A DNA stretch of 64,000 nucleotides from Acinetobacter pittii ANC 4050 (GTDB lineage: Bacteria; Pseudomonadota; Gammaproteobacteria; Pseudomonadales; Moraxellaceae), in NCBI RefSeq assembly GCF_000399685.1, contig NZ_KB976987.1, positions 1,441,184-1,505,183 on the forward strand. Reading direction: 5' to 3'. Position 1 is the stretch's first letter, and each line of letters begins with the position of its first letter. Positions 16,267-26,743 of this stretch are shown here, piece by piece. The position numbers and the translations under genes were made by a program. Under the pieces are notes generated by a model. The model was not told the DNA's origin and made no database searches. It saw nothing but the letters and a program-made list of their open reading frames with translations.

Positions 16267-17961
16267 TTAGTCAAAGACATTGCCTGTTAAATTAAGTTCA
16301 GCTCGCATAATTTCCTGCAATTTAAACTTTTGCGCTTTGCCTGAAGCAGTCATTGGAAACTCATTAAAGAATCGGACATAGCGCGGCACTTTATTATGAG
16401 AAATATGCTCTTTACAGAATTGGCGAATACTATCTTCATCAATTTGATGATGTTCATGCAAAATAATACAAGCACAGAGTTCTTCACCATATTTCGCATC
16501 TGGCAGCCCAATGACCTGTACGTCACTCACATCTGGATGAGTATATAAAAAGTCTTCAATTTCTTTTGGAAAGAGATTTTCCCCGCCACGAATCACCACA
16601 TCTTTAATACGGCCTTTGATTTTAATAAAACCGTCTTGGTCCATTTCGGCAATATCACCCGTGTGCATCCAACCGGCTGAATCAATCACTTCTCGAGTCT
16701 TTTCTTCTTCACCCCAATAACCCGCCATCACTGAATAACCACGAACACATAGCTCACCTAAAGTACCTTGCGGAACAATTTGCCCTTCTAAATCGACAAT
16801 TTTAATTTCAACATGCGGATGAACATGTCCAACTGTGCTTACTCGTTTATCAATCGAATCATTTACCGAGCTTTGTACACTTACTGGCGAGGTTTCAGTC
16901 ATACCGTAACAAATCGTGATTTCAGACATATGCATACGGTCTATAACTCGCTGCATAATTTCACGTGGGCAAGGACTGCCTGCCATAATGCCCGTTCTTA
17001 AGCTCGATAGATCAAACTCATTAAACTGTTCATGTTCTAAGGTGGCAATAAACATAGTTGGCACACCATAAGCTGCCGTACAACGTTCTTGATGAATCGC
17101 TTTTAAAGTTTCTAAAGGATTAAACACTGCCGATGGATAGACCATGGTTGACCCATGCGTAACGCAGGCTAAATTCCCCATGACCATGCCAAAACAATGA
17201 AACAACGGCACAGAAATACACACTTTATCTTGAGGGGTTAAACGTATGCCTTCACCGACAAAATAACCATTATTTAAAATATTATGATGGGTCAACATGG
17301 TTCCTTTTGGATTACCTGTTGTACCTGAAGTAAATTGGATATTAATGGTTTCATCAAACTGGAGCTGTTTGGTTAACTGCTTTAACTCTTCTAGCTGTTT
17401 TGATGTCGGTGTAGTGACTAAATCACTAAAGCGATGGATACCCGTATGTTGCTGATCATCAATTTTAATGACAAATTTTAAATGTGGCAGTCGCGCTGAA
17501 CTGAGCACTTTATCTGGACTGTTGGTTAACTCAGGGGCAATTTTTGTAAGTAATTCTTGGTAATCAGTGGTTTTGAATTGAGAAGCAATCACCAATCCTT
17601 TGCATGAGACTTTATTCAACACATATTCAAGTTCATGGCTTTTATAAGCTGTATTCAGATTAACTAAAATAATCCCTGCTTTAAAAGCTGCAAATTGGGT
17701 AACTGTCCATTCCACACAGTTTGGCGACCAGATGGCTAACCGATCCCCTTTTTTTAATCCCAATTTTAAAAGGCTACAAGCAAAAGCATTGACTTCATCC
17801 TGCAAAGCTTTATAGGTTAATCGTCTGTTTTGATGAAAACTAACGATTGCTTCCTTTTCAGCATATTGCTGACAGGCCTGATCAAATTGTTCACCAATGG
17901 TCATACCCAATAAGGGCTGCGTGCTTGGTCCCGAGGCGTAGCTTAACCGTTCTTGTTGCAT
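16267..17961 (-). CDS. AMP-binding fatty/short-chain acyl-CoA synthetase
   Basis: A 564-residue adenylate-forming enzyme activating a carboxylic acid to its CoA ester with ATP. Motifs in order: P-loop FTSGTTGNPKGTML (about 210-223), YGMTETSPVS, GWMHTGD, the hinge IKGRIKDVVIRGGENLFPKEIE, and a C-terminal catalytic Lys in TASGKAQKFKL. It lies next to the TetR gene and the liu operon, so a branched-chain or terpenoid-derived acid feeding into isovaleryl-CoA is a reasonable guess. AAGGAG precedes the ATG. Confidence 0.9.
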   Translation of the reverse strand: MQQERLSYASGPSTQPLLGMTIGEQFDQACQQYAEKEAIVSFHQNRRLTYKALQDEVNAFACSLLKLGLKKGDRLAIWSPNCVEWTVTQFAAFKAGIILVNLNTAYKSHELEYVLNKVSCKGLVIASQFKTTDYQELLTKIAPELTNSPDKVLSSARLPHLKFVIKIDDQQHTGIHRFSDLVTTPTSKQLEELKQLTKQLQFDETINIQFTSGTTGNPKGTMLTHHNILNNGYFVGEGIRLTPQDKVCISVPLFHCFGMVMGNLACVTHGSTMVYPSAVFNPLETLKAIHQERCTAAYGVPTMFIATLEHEQFNEFDLSSLRTGIMAGSPCPREIMQRVIDRMHMSEITICYGMTETSPVSVQSSVNDSIDKRVSTVGHVHPHVEIKIVDLEGQIVPQGTLGELCVRGYSVMAGYWGEEEKTREVIDSAGWMHTGDIAEMDQDGFIKIKGRIKDVVIRGGENLFPKEIEDFLYTHPDVSDVQVIGLPDAKYGEELCACIILHEHHQIDEDSIRQFCKEHISHNKVPRYVRFFNEFPMTASGKAQKFKLQEIMRAELNLTGNVFD

Positions 17962-18070
17962 TGAATCATTCTCCTTGATTCTTTTATTCTCTTCTTACCT
18001 GATCTAATTTTTGTTACTGCAACTACTTTTCCAAACTACTTATTTTGTGTTGTTTTATCCTTTATATGCC

Positions 18071-18688
18071 CTATTTCCTCTGCACAGCATCTACACAAAA
18101 GTCAGCAATCTGTTTTGAAAAATAGTCTTTGTGGGCATGATCAAACTTTGTATTTTGAGCTGGATCTAGAGGTTCAACCACCACATAGGTCATGGCGCCT
18201 ACAACACAAAGTGCTGCTGTGTTTAAATCATCCAAGACAAACTCACCACTTGCATTTCCATCTGCTAGTATTTTTTTAATACTTTGTTTAATCAATTGCT
18301 TCACACGAAAACGCTCATGCTCAACCGTTGAATCGACGGGTTCAAACATGAGTGAATATGCAAGCTGAGGACTATTCAGTGCCCGTTTTACAAAGGTCGC
18401 CACCGCCTTATGTAATTTCTGTTTTGCCGATAACTCACTTTCGGTAATCGAATCGATGACCAATAACTCTGTATTAATAGCCTCAGACAAAACTTCAATC
18501 AGCACTTGGCTTTTATTATCAAAGTAGCGATAAACCAGTCCACTTGATACACCCGCTTGCTCTGCAATTGTTTGTATTTGCGCGTCTTTAAACCCTCCCT
18601 CTGAAATTAATTTTCTGGCTGAACTCAAAATCGAATTACGATTTTGCTCCATCCGCTCCTGCATTAAAGATGATCGTTTATAGCTCAT
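18071..18688 (-). CDS. TetR/AcrR family regulator, probable liu regulator
   Basis: A 205-residue repressor. The N-terminal TetR helix-turn-helix (about 15-60) contains GFKDAQIQTIAEQAGVSSGLVYRYFDNKSQVL, then an all-helical ligand domain. It diverges from liuA with 144 bp between the starts, and that gap holds two TGAAT-N4-ATTCA-like palindromes. An acyl-CoA effector is expected by analogy with fatty-acid TetR regulators. Pseudomonas LiuR is a MerR protein, so control here is by a different family. Confidence 0.88.
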   Translation of the reverse strand: MSYKRSSLMQERMEQNRNSILSSARKLISEGGFKDAQIQTIAEQAGVSSGLVYRYFDNKSQVLIEVLSEAINTELLVIDSITESELSAKQKLHKAVATFVKRALNSPQLAYSLMFEPVDSTVEHERFRVKQLIKQSIKKILADGNASGEFVLDDLNTAALCVVGAMTYVVVEPLDPAQNTKFDHAHKDYFSKQIADFCVDAVQRK

Positions 18689-18711
18689 AATTTATTCTCT
18701 AACAAATAAAA

Positions 18712-18744
18712 TGAATTGTAAATCATTTTATGAATCTGTATTCA
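18712..18744. promoter_or_regulatory. Tandem operator candidate between TetR gene and liuA
   Basis: TGAATTGTAAATCA (18712-18725, imperfect) and TGAATCTGTATTCA (18731-18744, perfect TGAAT-N4-ATTCA) are spaced 19 bp centre to centre in the divergent promoter region. TetR dimers bind such short palindromes. Confidence 0.5.
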
Positions 18745-18832
18745 CTTTTTTGAAAAATCATTGTATGGTACATATCAGATATCCACAAAATATTTTATGG
18801 ACAACAAATATAACCAATAGGATGAAAATATC

Positions 18833-20005
18833 ATGAACCTACGCAGCTTGAATTTCGGTCTAGATGAAACTTTAATTGCGCTTCAAGATTCAGTAGCCGC
18901 ATTTTGTGCAAAGGAAATTGCACCAATTGCCCAACAAGTTGATCAAGACAATAAATTCCCTGCACATCTCTGGAAGAAATTCGGAGATATGGGCCTTTTA
19001 GGTATGACAGTTTCTGAAGAATACGGCGGTGCCAATATGGGTTATTTAGCTCATATTATTGCCTTACAAGAAATTTCTCGTGCTTCGGCAGCTATTGGTT
19101 TGTCTTACGGTGCTCATTCTAATTTATGTGTAAACCAAATTAACCGTAACGGTAACGAACAGCAAAAACAGAAGTATTTACCAAAATTGATTTCCGGTGA
19201 ATATGTAGGTGCCCTTGCGATGTCGGAGCCAAATGCAGGTTCTGATGTGGTCAGCATGAAATTACGTGCTGAGCAAAAAGGAGATCACTTCGTTTTAAAT
19301 GGTTCAAAAATGTGGATCACCAATGGCGGGGATGCAGATGTATTGGTGGTATATGCCAAAACTGATCCGCAAGCTGGTGCAAAAGGCATGACTGCTTTTT
19401 TAGTTGAAAAAGGCATGAAAGGCTTTAGCCATGGTAATCATTTAGACAAACTCGGCATGCGTGGCTCTAACACTTACCCGCTGTTTTTTGACAATGTAGA
19501 AGTACCTGCTGAAAACGTACTCGGTGGTGTTGGTAATGGTACAAAAGTACTGATGAGCGGTTTGGACTATGAACGAGCAGTTTTAAGTGCCGGGCCTTTA
19601 GGTATTATGGATGCCTGTTTAGATGTGGTAATTCCATATTTACATCAACGCGAACAGTTTGGCCAAGCTTTAGGTGAATTCCAGCTTATGCAAGGTAAAC
19701 TTGCCGATATGTATTCAACTTGGTTGGCATGTAAAGCCCTCGTCTATGCCGTTGGTGCTGCATGTGATAAAGCTGACCATGACCGCAGTCTACGTAAAGA
19801 TGCTGCAAGCGCCATTTTATATGCTGCTGAAAAAGCAACATGGATGGCCGGTGAGGCAATTCAAACTTTAGGCGGCAACGGTTATATCAATGAATTCCCT
19901 GCTGGCCGTTTATGGCGTGATGCAAAACTTTATGAAATTGGTGCCGGAACTTCTGAAATTCGCCGTATGCTGATTGGCCGCGAACTCTTCAATGAAACCA
20001 AATAA
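18833..20005 (+). CDS. liuA: Isovaleryl-CoA dehydrogenase
   Basis: A 390-residue FAD acyl-CoA dehydrogenase converting isovaleryl-CoA to 3-methylcrotonyl-CoA. The family segments [18 protein letters not shown] and [19 protein letters not shown] are present. The catalytic Glu is not at the usual C-terminal site but in [15 protein letters not shown], the position characteristic of isovaleryl-CoA dehydrogenases; the C-terminal site reads [10 protein letters not shown]. This is the first gene of the liu operon, 24 bp before liuB, preceded by AGGATGAAAATATC. Confidence 0.95.
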   Translation: MNLRSLNFGLDETLIALQDSVAAFCAKEIAPIAQQVDQDNKFPAHLWKKFGDMGLLGMTVSEEYGGANMGYLAHIIALQEISRASAAIGLSYGAHSNLCVNQINRNGNEQQKQKYLPKLISGEYVGALAMSEPNAGSDVVSMKLRAEQKGDHFVLNGSKMWITNGGDADVLVVYAKTDPQAGAKGMTAFLVEKGMKGFSHGNHLDKLGMRGSNTYPLFFDNVEVPAENVLGGVGNGTKVLMSGLDYERAVLSAGPLGIMDACLDVVIPYLHQREQFGQALGEFQLMQGKLADMYSTWLACKALVYAVGAACDKADHDRSLRKDAASAILYAAEKATWMAGEAIQTLGGNGYINEFPAGRLWRDAKLYEIGAGTSEIRRMLIGRELFNETK

Positions 20006-20029
20006 TAATTATAAATAAGGACGCATCTT

Positions 20030-21631
20030 ATGAACCAATTACAAAGCAAGATTAATGTTCGAAGTGAAGACTTCAAAACAAACCAGCAAGCCATGCAAAC
20101 ATTGGTCACAGATCTAAAACAAGTTGCCCAGCGTATTGCGTTAGGCGGCGGTGAAAATGCCCGTCAAAAACATTTGGCTCGAGGTAAACTTTTACCCCGT
20201 GAACGTATTGATCAATTGATTGATGTCGGCACGGCATTTTTAGAAATTGGACAGTTGGCAGCGTATAACGTTTATGAAGATGATGTTCCTGCCGCAGGTG
20301 TGATTGCAGGTATTGGTCAAGTCAACGGTGTAACTTGCATGATCGTTGCCAACGATGCAACGGTTAAAGGCGGAACATATTACCCACTTACGGTTAAAAA
20401 GCATTTACGCGCACAAGAAATTGCCGAACAAAATCACTTGCCTTGTATTTATTTGGTGGATTCAGGTGGTGCTTATTTGCCAATGCAAGATGAGGTTTTC
20501 CCAGACCGCGATCATTTCGGGCGTATTTTCTATAACCAAGCACGCATGTCGAGCCTAGGTATTGCTCAAATTGCTGTCGTGATGGGTAGCTGTACCGCTG
20601 GCGGTGCGTATGTTCCTGCCATGTCTGATGAAACCATTATTGTCCGTAACCAAGGTACGATTTTCTTAGGCGGCCCTCCTCTAGTAAAAGCTGCAACTGG
20701 CGAAGTGGTGAGCAGTGAAGACTTAGGCGGTGGCGATGTACACACACGTCTTTCGGGTGTAGCTGACCATTTAGCTGAAAATGATGAACATGCCATTGCG
20801 ATTGCGCGGAACATTGTTGCGAACTTAAATAAAAAGCCAAACGACTTAAATAAACAAGTTGATGAACCGCTATTTGATGCATCAGAACTCTATGGCGTGG
20901 TGCCAAGCGATGCGCGTAAACCTTTTGATGTTCGTGAAGTGATTGCACGTATTGTAGACGGCTCTCGTTTTGATGAGTTCAAAGCACGTTTTGGTTCAAC
21001 ATTAATTACGGGTTTTGCTTCACTTTACGGTATGCCAGTCGGCATTATTGCCAATAACGGAATTTTATTTTCTGAGTCTGCACAAAAAGGTGCGCACTTT
21101 ATTGAGCTATGCACGCAGCGCAATATTCCATTGTTATTCCTACAAAACATTACGGGCTTTATGGTTGGTCGCCAGTATGAAAATGAAGGGATCGCAAAAA
21201 ATGGCGCTAAATTGGTGATGGCAGTTGCAACCGCAAATGTACCAAAACTCACCCTGATTATTGGTGGTTCGTTTGGTGCAGGTAACTACGGTATGTGTGG
21301 CCGTGCTTATTCACCACGCTTTTTATGGACATGGCCGAACTCTCGTATTTCAGTAATGGGCGGCGAACAAGCAGCAAGCGTACTCTCTACCTTAAAACGT
21401 GATCAGATTGAGCAAAAAGGTGCTGAGTGGTCAGCGCAAGAAGAAGACGAGTTTAAACAACCAATTCGTGAACAGTACGAGCGCCAAGGCCATCCATACT
21501 ATGCTTCTGCGCGCCTTTGGGATGACGGTGTCATTGACCCAGCTCAAACTCGCCAAGTACTTGGTTTAAGTCTTGCTGCTGCAATGAATGCCCCAATCCA
21601 GCCAACCAAATTTGGCGTGTTCCGCATGTAA
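20030..21631 (+). CDS. liuB: Methylcrotonyl-CoA carboxylase beta (carboxyltransferase) subunit
   Basis: A 533-residue biotin-dependent carboxyltransferase, usual MCC-beta length. Two crotonase-like halves are visible: [19 protein letters not shown] and [19 protein letters not shown] in the N half, and [17 protein letters not shown] and [20 protein letters not shown] in the C half. With the liuD product it converts 3-methylcrotonyl-CoA to 3-methylglutaconyl-CoA. It lies between liuA and liuC in a tight operon. Confidence 0.96.
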   Translation: MNQLQSKINVRSEDFKTNQQAMQTLVTDLKQVAQRIALGGGENARQKHLARGKLLPRERIDQLIDVGTAFLEIGQLAAYNVYEDDVPAAGVIAGIGQVNGVTCMIVANDATVKGGTYYPLTVKKHLRAQEIAEQNHLPCIYLVDSGGAYLPMQDEVFPDRDHFGRIFYNQARMSSLGIAQIAVVMGSCTAGGAYVPAMSDETIIVRNQGTIFLGGPPLVKAATGEVVSSEDLGGGDVHTRLSGVADHLAENDEHAIAIARNIVANLNKKPNDLNKQVDEPLFDASELYGVVPSDARKPFDVREVIARIVDGSRFDEFKARFGSTLITGFASLYGMPVGIIANNGILFSESAQKGAHFIELCTQRNIPLLFLQNITGFMVGRQYENEGIAKNGAKLVMAVATANVPKLTLIIGGSFGAGNYGMCGRAYSPRFLWTWPNSRISVMGGEQAASVLSTLKRDQIEQKGAEWSAQEEDEFKQPIREQYERQGHPYYASARLWDDGVIDPAQTRQVLGLSLAAAMNAPIQPTKFGVFRM

Positions 21632-21640
21632 GAGGTGTAT

Positions 21641-22444
21641 ATGAGCTATCAATTTTTACAACTCGAACAACAAGGTCAGGTTGCCTATGTTTGGTTGAAC
21701 CGCCCTGAATTGCACAATGCTTTCAACACCACCGTTATTGGAGAGTTACATGCTTGCTTTAAGCAAATCAATACACGTGATGACATTCGTGTTGTAGTTT
21801 TAGCAGGTCGCGGTAAAAGCTTTTCGGCAGGTGCCGACCTCAACTGGATGAAACAGGCAGGTCAGGCATCTTCAGCAGAAAATGAAGCAGATGCATTAAA
21901 ACTTGCACAAATGCTTGATGCACTTGCAACACTTAAGCAACCGACTATTGCCCGAGTACATGGCATTGCCTTTGGTGGCGGCATGGGCTTAGCGTCAGCA
22001 TGTGATATTTGCATTGCCAGTACCGATGCCAAGTTTGCAACATCTGAGGTTCGTTTAGGGCTTGCTCCATCTACCATTAGTCCCTATGTGATTCGTGCAA
22101 TTGGCGCAAGACAAGCTTCACGTTACTTCTTAACTGCCGAACGAATTTCAGCACGTGAAGCCAAACAAATTGGCTTGGCACATGAAGTTGCAGATGCCGA
22201 AGACTTAGACAGAAAAGTTCAAGAAATTATTGATGCTCTATTACTTGGTGGCCCGCATGCTCAAGCGGCATCAAAACAACTTATTCAAATGGTGAGCAAC
22301 CAGACTATGAGCAATGACTTGCTGCAACAGACAGCGCATCATATTGCTCAAGTTCGTCAAGGTAGCGAGGCAAAAGAAGGTCTGAATGCCTTTTTAAATA
22401 AGCAACAGCCTGCTTGGATTTCTAACTCGAATAACAACAATTAA
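21641..22444 (+). CDS. liuC: 3-methylglutaconyl-CoA hydratase
   Basis: A 267-residue crotonase-fold enzyme hydrating 3-methylglutaconyl-CoA to HMG-CoA. The oxyanion-hole segments SFSAGADLNWMKQ and HGIAFGGGMGLASACD are present. The start at 21641 is chosen because AGAGG (overlapping the liuB stop) is correctly spaced; a GTG at 21635 would lie within that site. Position between the two MCC subunit genes matches the liu operon of Pseudomonas and identifies the substrate. Confidence 0.93.
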   Translation: MSYQFLQLEQQGQVAYVWLNRPELHNAFNTTVIGELHACFKQINTRDDIRVVVLAGRGKSFSAGADLNWMKQAGQASSAENEADALKLAQMLDALATLKQPTIARVHGIAFGGGMGLASACDICIASTDAKFATSEVRLGLAPSTISPYVIRAIGARQASRYFLTAERISAREAKQIGLAHEVADAEDLDRKVQEIIDALLLGGPHAQAASKQLIQMVSNQTMSNDLLQQTAHHIAQVRQGSEAKEGLNAFLNKQQPAWISNSNNNN

Positions 22445-22455
22445 GGACGATCATC

Positions 22456-24447
22456 ATGTTTGAAAAGATTTTAATTGCGAACCGTGGCGAAATTGCCTGC
22501 CGCGTAATTCGTACAGCTAAAAAATTAGGTATTGCAACAGTTGCCGTTTACTCAGATGCAGATGCAAATGCACAACACGTCAAACTTGCAGATGAAGCGG
22601 TTTATATTGGTCAGTCCCCTGCAACTCAGAGTTATTTACAGGTTGACCGTATTATTCAAGCAGCAATTGATACAGGCAGCCAAGCGGTACATCCAGGCTA
22701 CGGCTTCCTTTCAGAAAATGACCAGTTCGCACTCGCTTGCCAACAGCACAATATTTGCTTTATTGGGCCGCCAGTAGATGCCATTTTGGCAATGGGCTTA
22801 AAAGCGACCTCTAAAGCTTTAATGGAAAAAGCAGGTGTTCCTTTAACACCGGGTTATCACGGAACCAACCAAGATGCTGACTTTTTAAAGCAACAGGCAG
22901 ACCGAATTGGCTATCCTGTTTTAATTAAAGCCAGTGCTGGCGGTGGTGGTAAAGGCATGAGTCTGGTTGAACGCAGTGAAGACTTTCTGCATGCCTTAGC
23001 TTCTTGTAAGCGTGAAGCCAAATCGAGCTTTGGTAATGATGATGTCTTGATTGAGCGTTATGTGATTCAACCGCGCCATATTGAAGTTCAAGTATTTGGT
23101 GACACACATGGCAATTATGTTCATTTGTTTGAACGCGACTGCTCTGTACAACGCCGCCATCAAAAAGTGCTAGAAGAAGCCCCTGCTCCACAAATGCCAA
23201 GCGAGAAGCTCGATGCAATGCGTCAAGCGGCAATTGATGCGGCACGTGCTGTAAATTATGTTGGTGCAGGTACGGTTGAGTTTATTGTGGAACAAGACGG
23301 TACGGCGTATTTCATGGAAATGAATACTCGTCTACAAGTCGAACACCCAGTCACTGAAATGATTACAGGTGAAGACTTGGTTGAATGGCAACTTCGTGTG
23401 GCTTATGGCGAACCTTTGCCTAAACTACAAAACGAATTAAAAATTCACGGACATGCGCTCGAGGCACGTATTTACGCTGAAGAACCTGAAAAAGGCTTTT
23501 TACCTGCAATTGGTAAAATTGACTATCTGCATTACCCAACTAAAAACCAATATGTACGTGTAGACAGCGGTATTGTTGAAGGCGATGAAATCACGACCTA
23601 TTACGACCCAATGATTGCCAAACTGATCGTATGGGGTAAAAACCGTGAAGCTGCGCTCATTCAAATGCAACATGCCCTAAGCCAATTCCATGTCGATGGT
23701 TTAGGCAACAATATTGCCTTCCTTGAAAAAATTGTTCGTAGCGAATCGTTTAAACAAGCCAAGCTTGATACCAATCTGATTCAGCGTGAACAAAACTTCT
23801 TGTTTAGTCCTGAAGAAATTAAACCTGAACTTGTGGTAGCAGCGGCATTTATTGAGTTTTTAAGCAAACTTAATAACAACAGTTCAAGCCAAAAACAGCT
23901 TTGGCAGGCTCAACCACTTTGGCGTTTAAATATTGCCTATCAGCACAGTATCAAACTGAACTATTTAAACCAAAATATCCAAATCAAATTTGCTTCAAAT
24001 AACGATGGCTTCACCGCAGACTATAACGGTCAAAGCTACCCGATTTCGGGCCAATTGCTTGATGCACATACGGCGTCTGTTCAAATTAATGGAACTCAGC
24101 AAAAGCTATCTTTTAACCAAAGTCAGCAAGGCATTACCTTGTTCCAAAATGGACAAAGTTATAAGTTTGCTTATATTCGCCAAGACTTTAATCAAGCAGA
24201 TAGCCAAGCCGATGAAGGTCACTTAAAAGCACCAATGCCGGGTGTGGTCACTCAAGTGCTAGTCAGTGCAAATCACAGCGTGAAGAAAGACGATATTTTA
24301 ATGACGCTTGAAGCCATGAAAATGGAATATACCATCCGCGCCCCTAAAGACGGCGTGATTGTAGATTCTTACTTCCAAGTCGGCGATCAGGTCAAAGCTG
24401 GCGATGAGCTTGTGGAATTTCAGCCTGCGCAGGAGGAAGTTGCATGA
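22456..24447 (+). CDS. liuD: Methylcrotonyl-CoA carboxylase alpha (biotin carboxylase/BCCP) subunit
   Basis: 663 residues: biotin carboxylase domain (about 1-450) with ATP-grasp KASAGGGGKGM and EMNTRLQVEHPVTE, a linker of variable sequence (about 450-590), and a C-terminal biotinyl domain with biotin attachment Lys in LEAMKMEY. It carboxylates biotin and hands the carboxyl to the liuB subunit. It follows liuC after 11 bp, and its stop overlaps the liuE start by 4 bp (ATGA), implying translational coupling. Confidence 0.96.
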   Translation: MFEKILIANRGEIACRVIRTAKKLGIATVAVYSDADANAQHVKLADEAVYIGQSPATQSYLQVDRIIQAAIDTGSQAVHPGYGFLSENDQFALACQQHNICFIGPPVDAILAMGLKATSKALMEKAGVPLTPGYHGTNQDADFLKQQADRIGYPVLIKASAGGGGKGMSLVERSEDFLHALASCKREAKSSFGNDDVLIERYVIQPRHIEVQVFGDTHGNYVHLFERDCSVQRRHQKVLEEAPAPQMPSEKLDAMRQAAIDAARAVNYVGAGTVEFIVEQDGTAYFMEMNTRLQVEHPVTEMITGEDLVEWQLRVAYGEPLPKLQNELKIHGHALEARIYAEEPEKGFLPAIGKIDYLHYPTKNQYVRVDSGIVEGDEITTYYDPMIAKLIVWGKNREAALIQMQHALSQFHVDGLGNNIAFLEKIVRSESFKQAKLDTNLIQREQNFLFSPEEIKPELVVAAAFIEFLSKLNNNSSSQKQLWQAQPLWRLNIAYQHSIKLNYLNQNIQIKFASNNDGFTADYNGQSYPISGQLLDAHTASVQINGTQQKLSFNQSQQGITLFQNGQSYKFAYIRQDFNQADSQADEGHLKAPMPGVVTQVLVSANHSVKKDDILMTLEAMKMEYTIRAPKDGVIVDSYFQVGDQVKAGDELVEFQPAQEEVA

Positions 24448-25346
24448 GTGAATTTGTCAAAATCGTGGAGGTTGGTCCCAGAGACGGCCTCCAAAACGAA
24501 AAGCAGGCTTTAACCGTCAAGCAACGCTTAAACTTTATTAATGACTTAATAAATGCTGGCCTAAAATCGATTGAAGTGGGTTCATGCGTCTCGGCAAAAT
24601 GGGTACCACAAATGGCTCAAAGTGATGAGCTATTTAAGCAATTACCGCAAACAACCGATGTGCAATTTAGCTTGCTTACCCCCAATATCAAAGGTTTTGA
24701 AACTGCTCAAGTGGTAGGATGCAAAGAAGTTGCGGTGTTTACCGCAGCTTCTGAAAGCTTTACACGTAAAAACATTAACTGCTCAATCGACGAGAGCTTT
24801 GAGAAGTTTAGCGATGTCATGGCCGCAGCCAAAGCACATAACATCCGTGTACGGGGTTATGTCTCTTGTATTGTCGATTGTCCTTATGAAGGCGCAATTG
24901 CCCCTGAGCAAGTCATAAAAGTGGTTAAACGGCTCTATGACATGGGCTGCTATGAAGTGTCTTTAGGTGAAACTATTGGCACAGCTACTCCAGATCGCGT
25001 TCAAAAGGTGTGGCAAGCCTGCCTCGCCGAACTCGACAGCAAGATTCTAGCTGGGCATTTTCATAATACCTACGGCATGGCAATTGCCAATATTTATCAG
25101 TCGTTACAGCAAGGTATTCGTGTTTTTGACTCGTCTCTTGCAGGACTGGGCGGCTGCCCTTATGCCAAAGGGGCTTCGGGCAATGTATCGACCGAAGATC
25201 TGTTCTATTTACTCTCCCACATGGGGTTTGAAACTGGCATTGACTTAGAAAAACTGATGCAGGCCAGCCAAAATATTAGCAATGTGTTAAACCGAAAAAG
25301 CTTGTCGAACTATGCAAATGCTTATTGGCAAACCAAGTGTGCATAG
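24444..25346 (+). CDS. liuE: Hydroxymethylglutaryl-CoA lyase
   Basis: A 300-residue TIM-barrel lyase cleaving HMG-CoA to acetoacetate and acetyl-CoA, the last step of the pathway. EVGPRDGLQNE at the N-terminus binds metal/substrate, GHFHNTYGMA carries metal His residues, and the active-site signature SLAGLGGCPYAKGASGNVSTED includes the catalytic Cys. It overlaps liuD by 4 bp. No CoA-transferase for acetoacetate is in the operon. Confidence 0.95.
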   Translation: MSEFVKIVEVGPRDGLQNEKQALTVKQRLNFINDLINAGLKSIEVGSCVSAKWVPQMAQSDELFKQLPQTTDVQFSLLTPNIKGFETAQVVGCKEVAVFTAASESFTRKNINCSIDESFEKFSDVMAAAKAHNIRVRGYVSCIVDCPYEGAIAPEQVIKVVKRLYDMGCYEVSLGETIGTATPDRVQKVWQACLAELDSKILAGHFHNTYGMAIANIYQSLQQGIRVFDSSLAGLGGCPYAKGASGNVSTEDLFYLLSHMGFETGIDLEKLMQASQNISNVLNRKSLSNYANAYWQTKCA

Positions 25347-25597
25347 TCATAAATTAAAATAACTCAGCATCTGGTATATGGCTGAATATTAGACCTAGTA
25401 CCAGATCATTCTATCTCATCTTTATCTCATTTGGTTTAGGAATTGGGACTAAATCCCTCATGCAATTTTTTAAAATTTATCATTTATCTCTGTATCAAAT
25501 GCCTCTGTCAAAAGAAGCATTTTCTACCCTATTTTTATTCTAATCCGTATTATTCTTAACCCTTTTTTACCTTAATCCTTAAAAAAAATTTATTTCA

Positions 25598-26539
25598 TTA
25601 TTTATAAAAATAAGAAGCATCCATTTCGATTCTTGGAGAAATATATTCTTCCACCCAATCTAACCATGCACGTGTTTTGGCATCAATAAAATGGCGTGAA
25701 GGCAATAAGGTATAAACCCCAATATCGGGCGAACGCCACTCAGGCAAGATATGACATAATCTTCCATTTTGAACCGCATCTAAAGCCGAGAACATCGGCA
25801 ATAACGCGACTCCCATATCCTGTTGCACCACATCTAATAACAACTCTGGATTATCTGCAATGAGTTGCCCGCCAGTATCTATTTGATAAGACTCACCCTT
25901 TGCATTTAACAAGTGCCAATCTGGCGTAATAGACGGGTTTACCAAGCGTAAACAAGCATGATTTTTTAAGTCTTCTGGAGAAGACGGTACACCATGTTTC
26001 TCGAGATACGCAGGTGAAGCACATAAAACAGAAAAAATGGTGCCTATTCTACGTGCAACAAAACGAGAGTCTGTTAATGATTCAGTGAGATAAAGACTGA
26101 CATCGACCCCTTTTGCCAACAGGTCTGGGACGTATTGTGAAGTCGTATATTCCACCGTTAATTCGGGGTAATGCTTACAAAACTCGGCCATCACTGGAAA
26201 GACATAATGATGCCCAAAGCTTCCCATGCTTAATACACGTAAACGACCTTTGGGTTTAGATGCTGTTCCTGTTACTTCTGACTCCGCTTCATCCACCATT
26301 GAAATGACTTGGCGACAGCGCTCTGCATAGGTCGCGCCAATGTCGGTGAGTGCCTGCTGGCGGGTTGAGCGTTGTATTAATTTTGTACCTAAGCGTGTTT
26401 CTAGCTCGCTGATAAGACGTGAAACCTGTGCTGTGGTCAGATCCATCTGCTCAGCTGCTGCTGTGAAACTCCCGCTATCAATCACTTTCAGGAATGCATG
26501 CATTGCATGCAATAGTCCACCATCGAGATTTTTGCGCAT
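25598..26539 (-). CDS. LysR family transcriptional regulator
   Basis: A 313-residue LTTR with N-terminal wHTH (GSFTAAAEQMDLTTAQVSRLISELETRLG, about 22-50) and effector domain to about 295. It is transcribed away from the large indolepyruvate oxidoreductase gene with about 200 bp between them, the classical arrangement of an LTTR and its target. The coinducer is unknown. Confidence 0.92.
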   Translation of the reverse strand: MRKNLDGGLLHAMHAFLKVIDSGSFTAAAEQMDLTTAQVSRLISELETRLGTKLIQRSTRQQALTDIGATYAERCRQVISMVDEAESEVTGTASKPKGRLRVLSMGSFGHHYVFPVMAEFCKHYPELTVEYTTSQYVPDLLAKGVDVSLYLTESLTDSRFVARRIGTIFSVLCASPAYLEKHGVPSSPEDLKNHACLRLVNPSITPDWHLLNAKGESYQIDTGGQLIADNPELLLDVVQQDMGVALLPMFSALDAVQNGRLCHILPEWRSPDIGVYTLLPSRHFIDAKTRAWLDWVEEYISPRIEMDASYFYK

Positions 26540-26743
26540 AACGTAAATATGTTTTCCTAAATTACGGATTGTTGCACCAGTTTAGTTCAACCACAATGAC
26601 TAAATGTACATACATTGGCACTAATTCTTTTTTAAGAAGAGGAACCGATCTTTTTTATTTCGTATGTCACTTGCTCCAAATATTCAACTGGATGTTGAAA
26701 AAAGAAAGTAGTCCGAGCTACTAAAAATTCTAAGGAGATATAA

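Noticed and set aside
25369..25406. ATCTGGTA...TACCAGAT resembling the PhnR palindrome after liuE
   Set aside because: Arms are separated by 22 bases and lack the central TTTAAA; it is at best a weak terminator-like hairpin.
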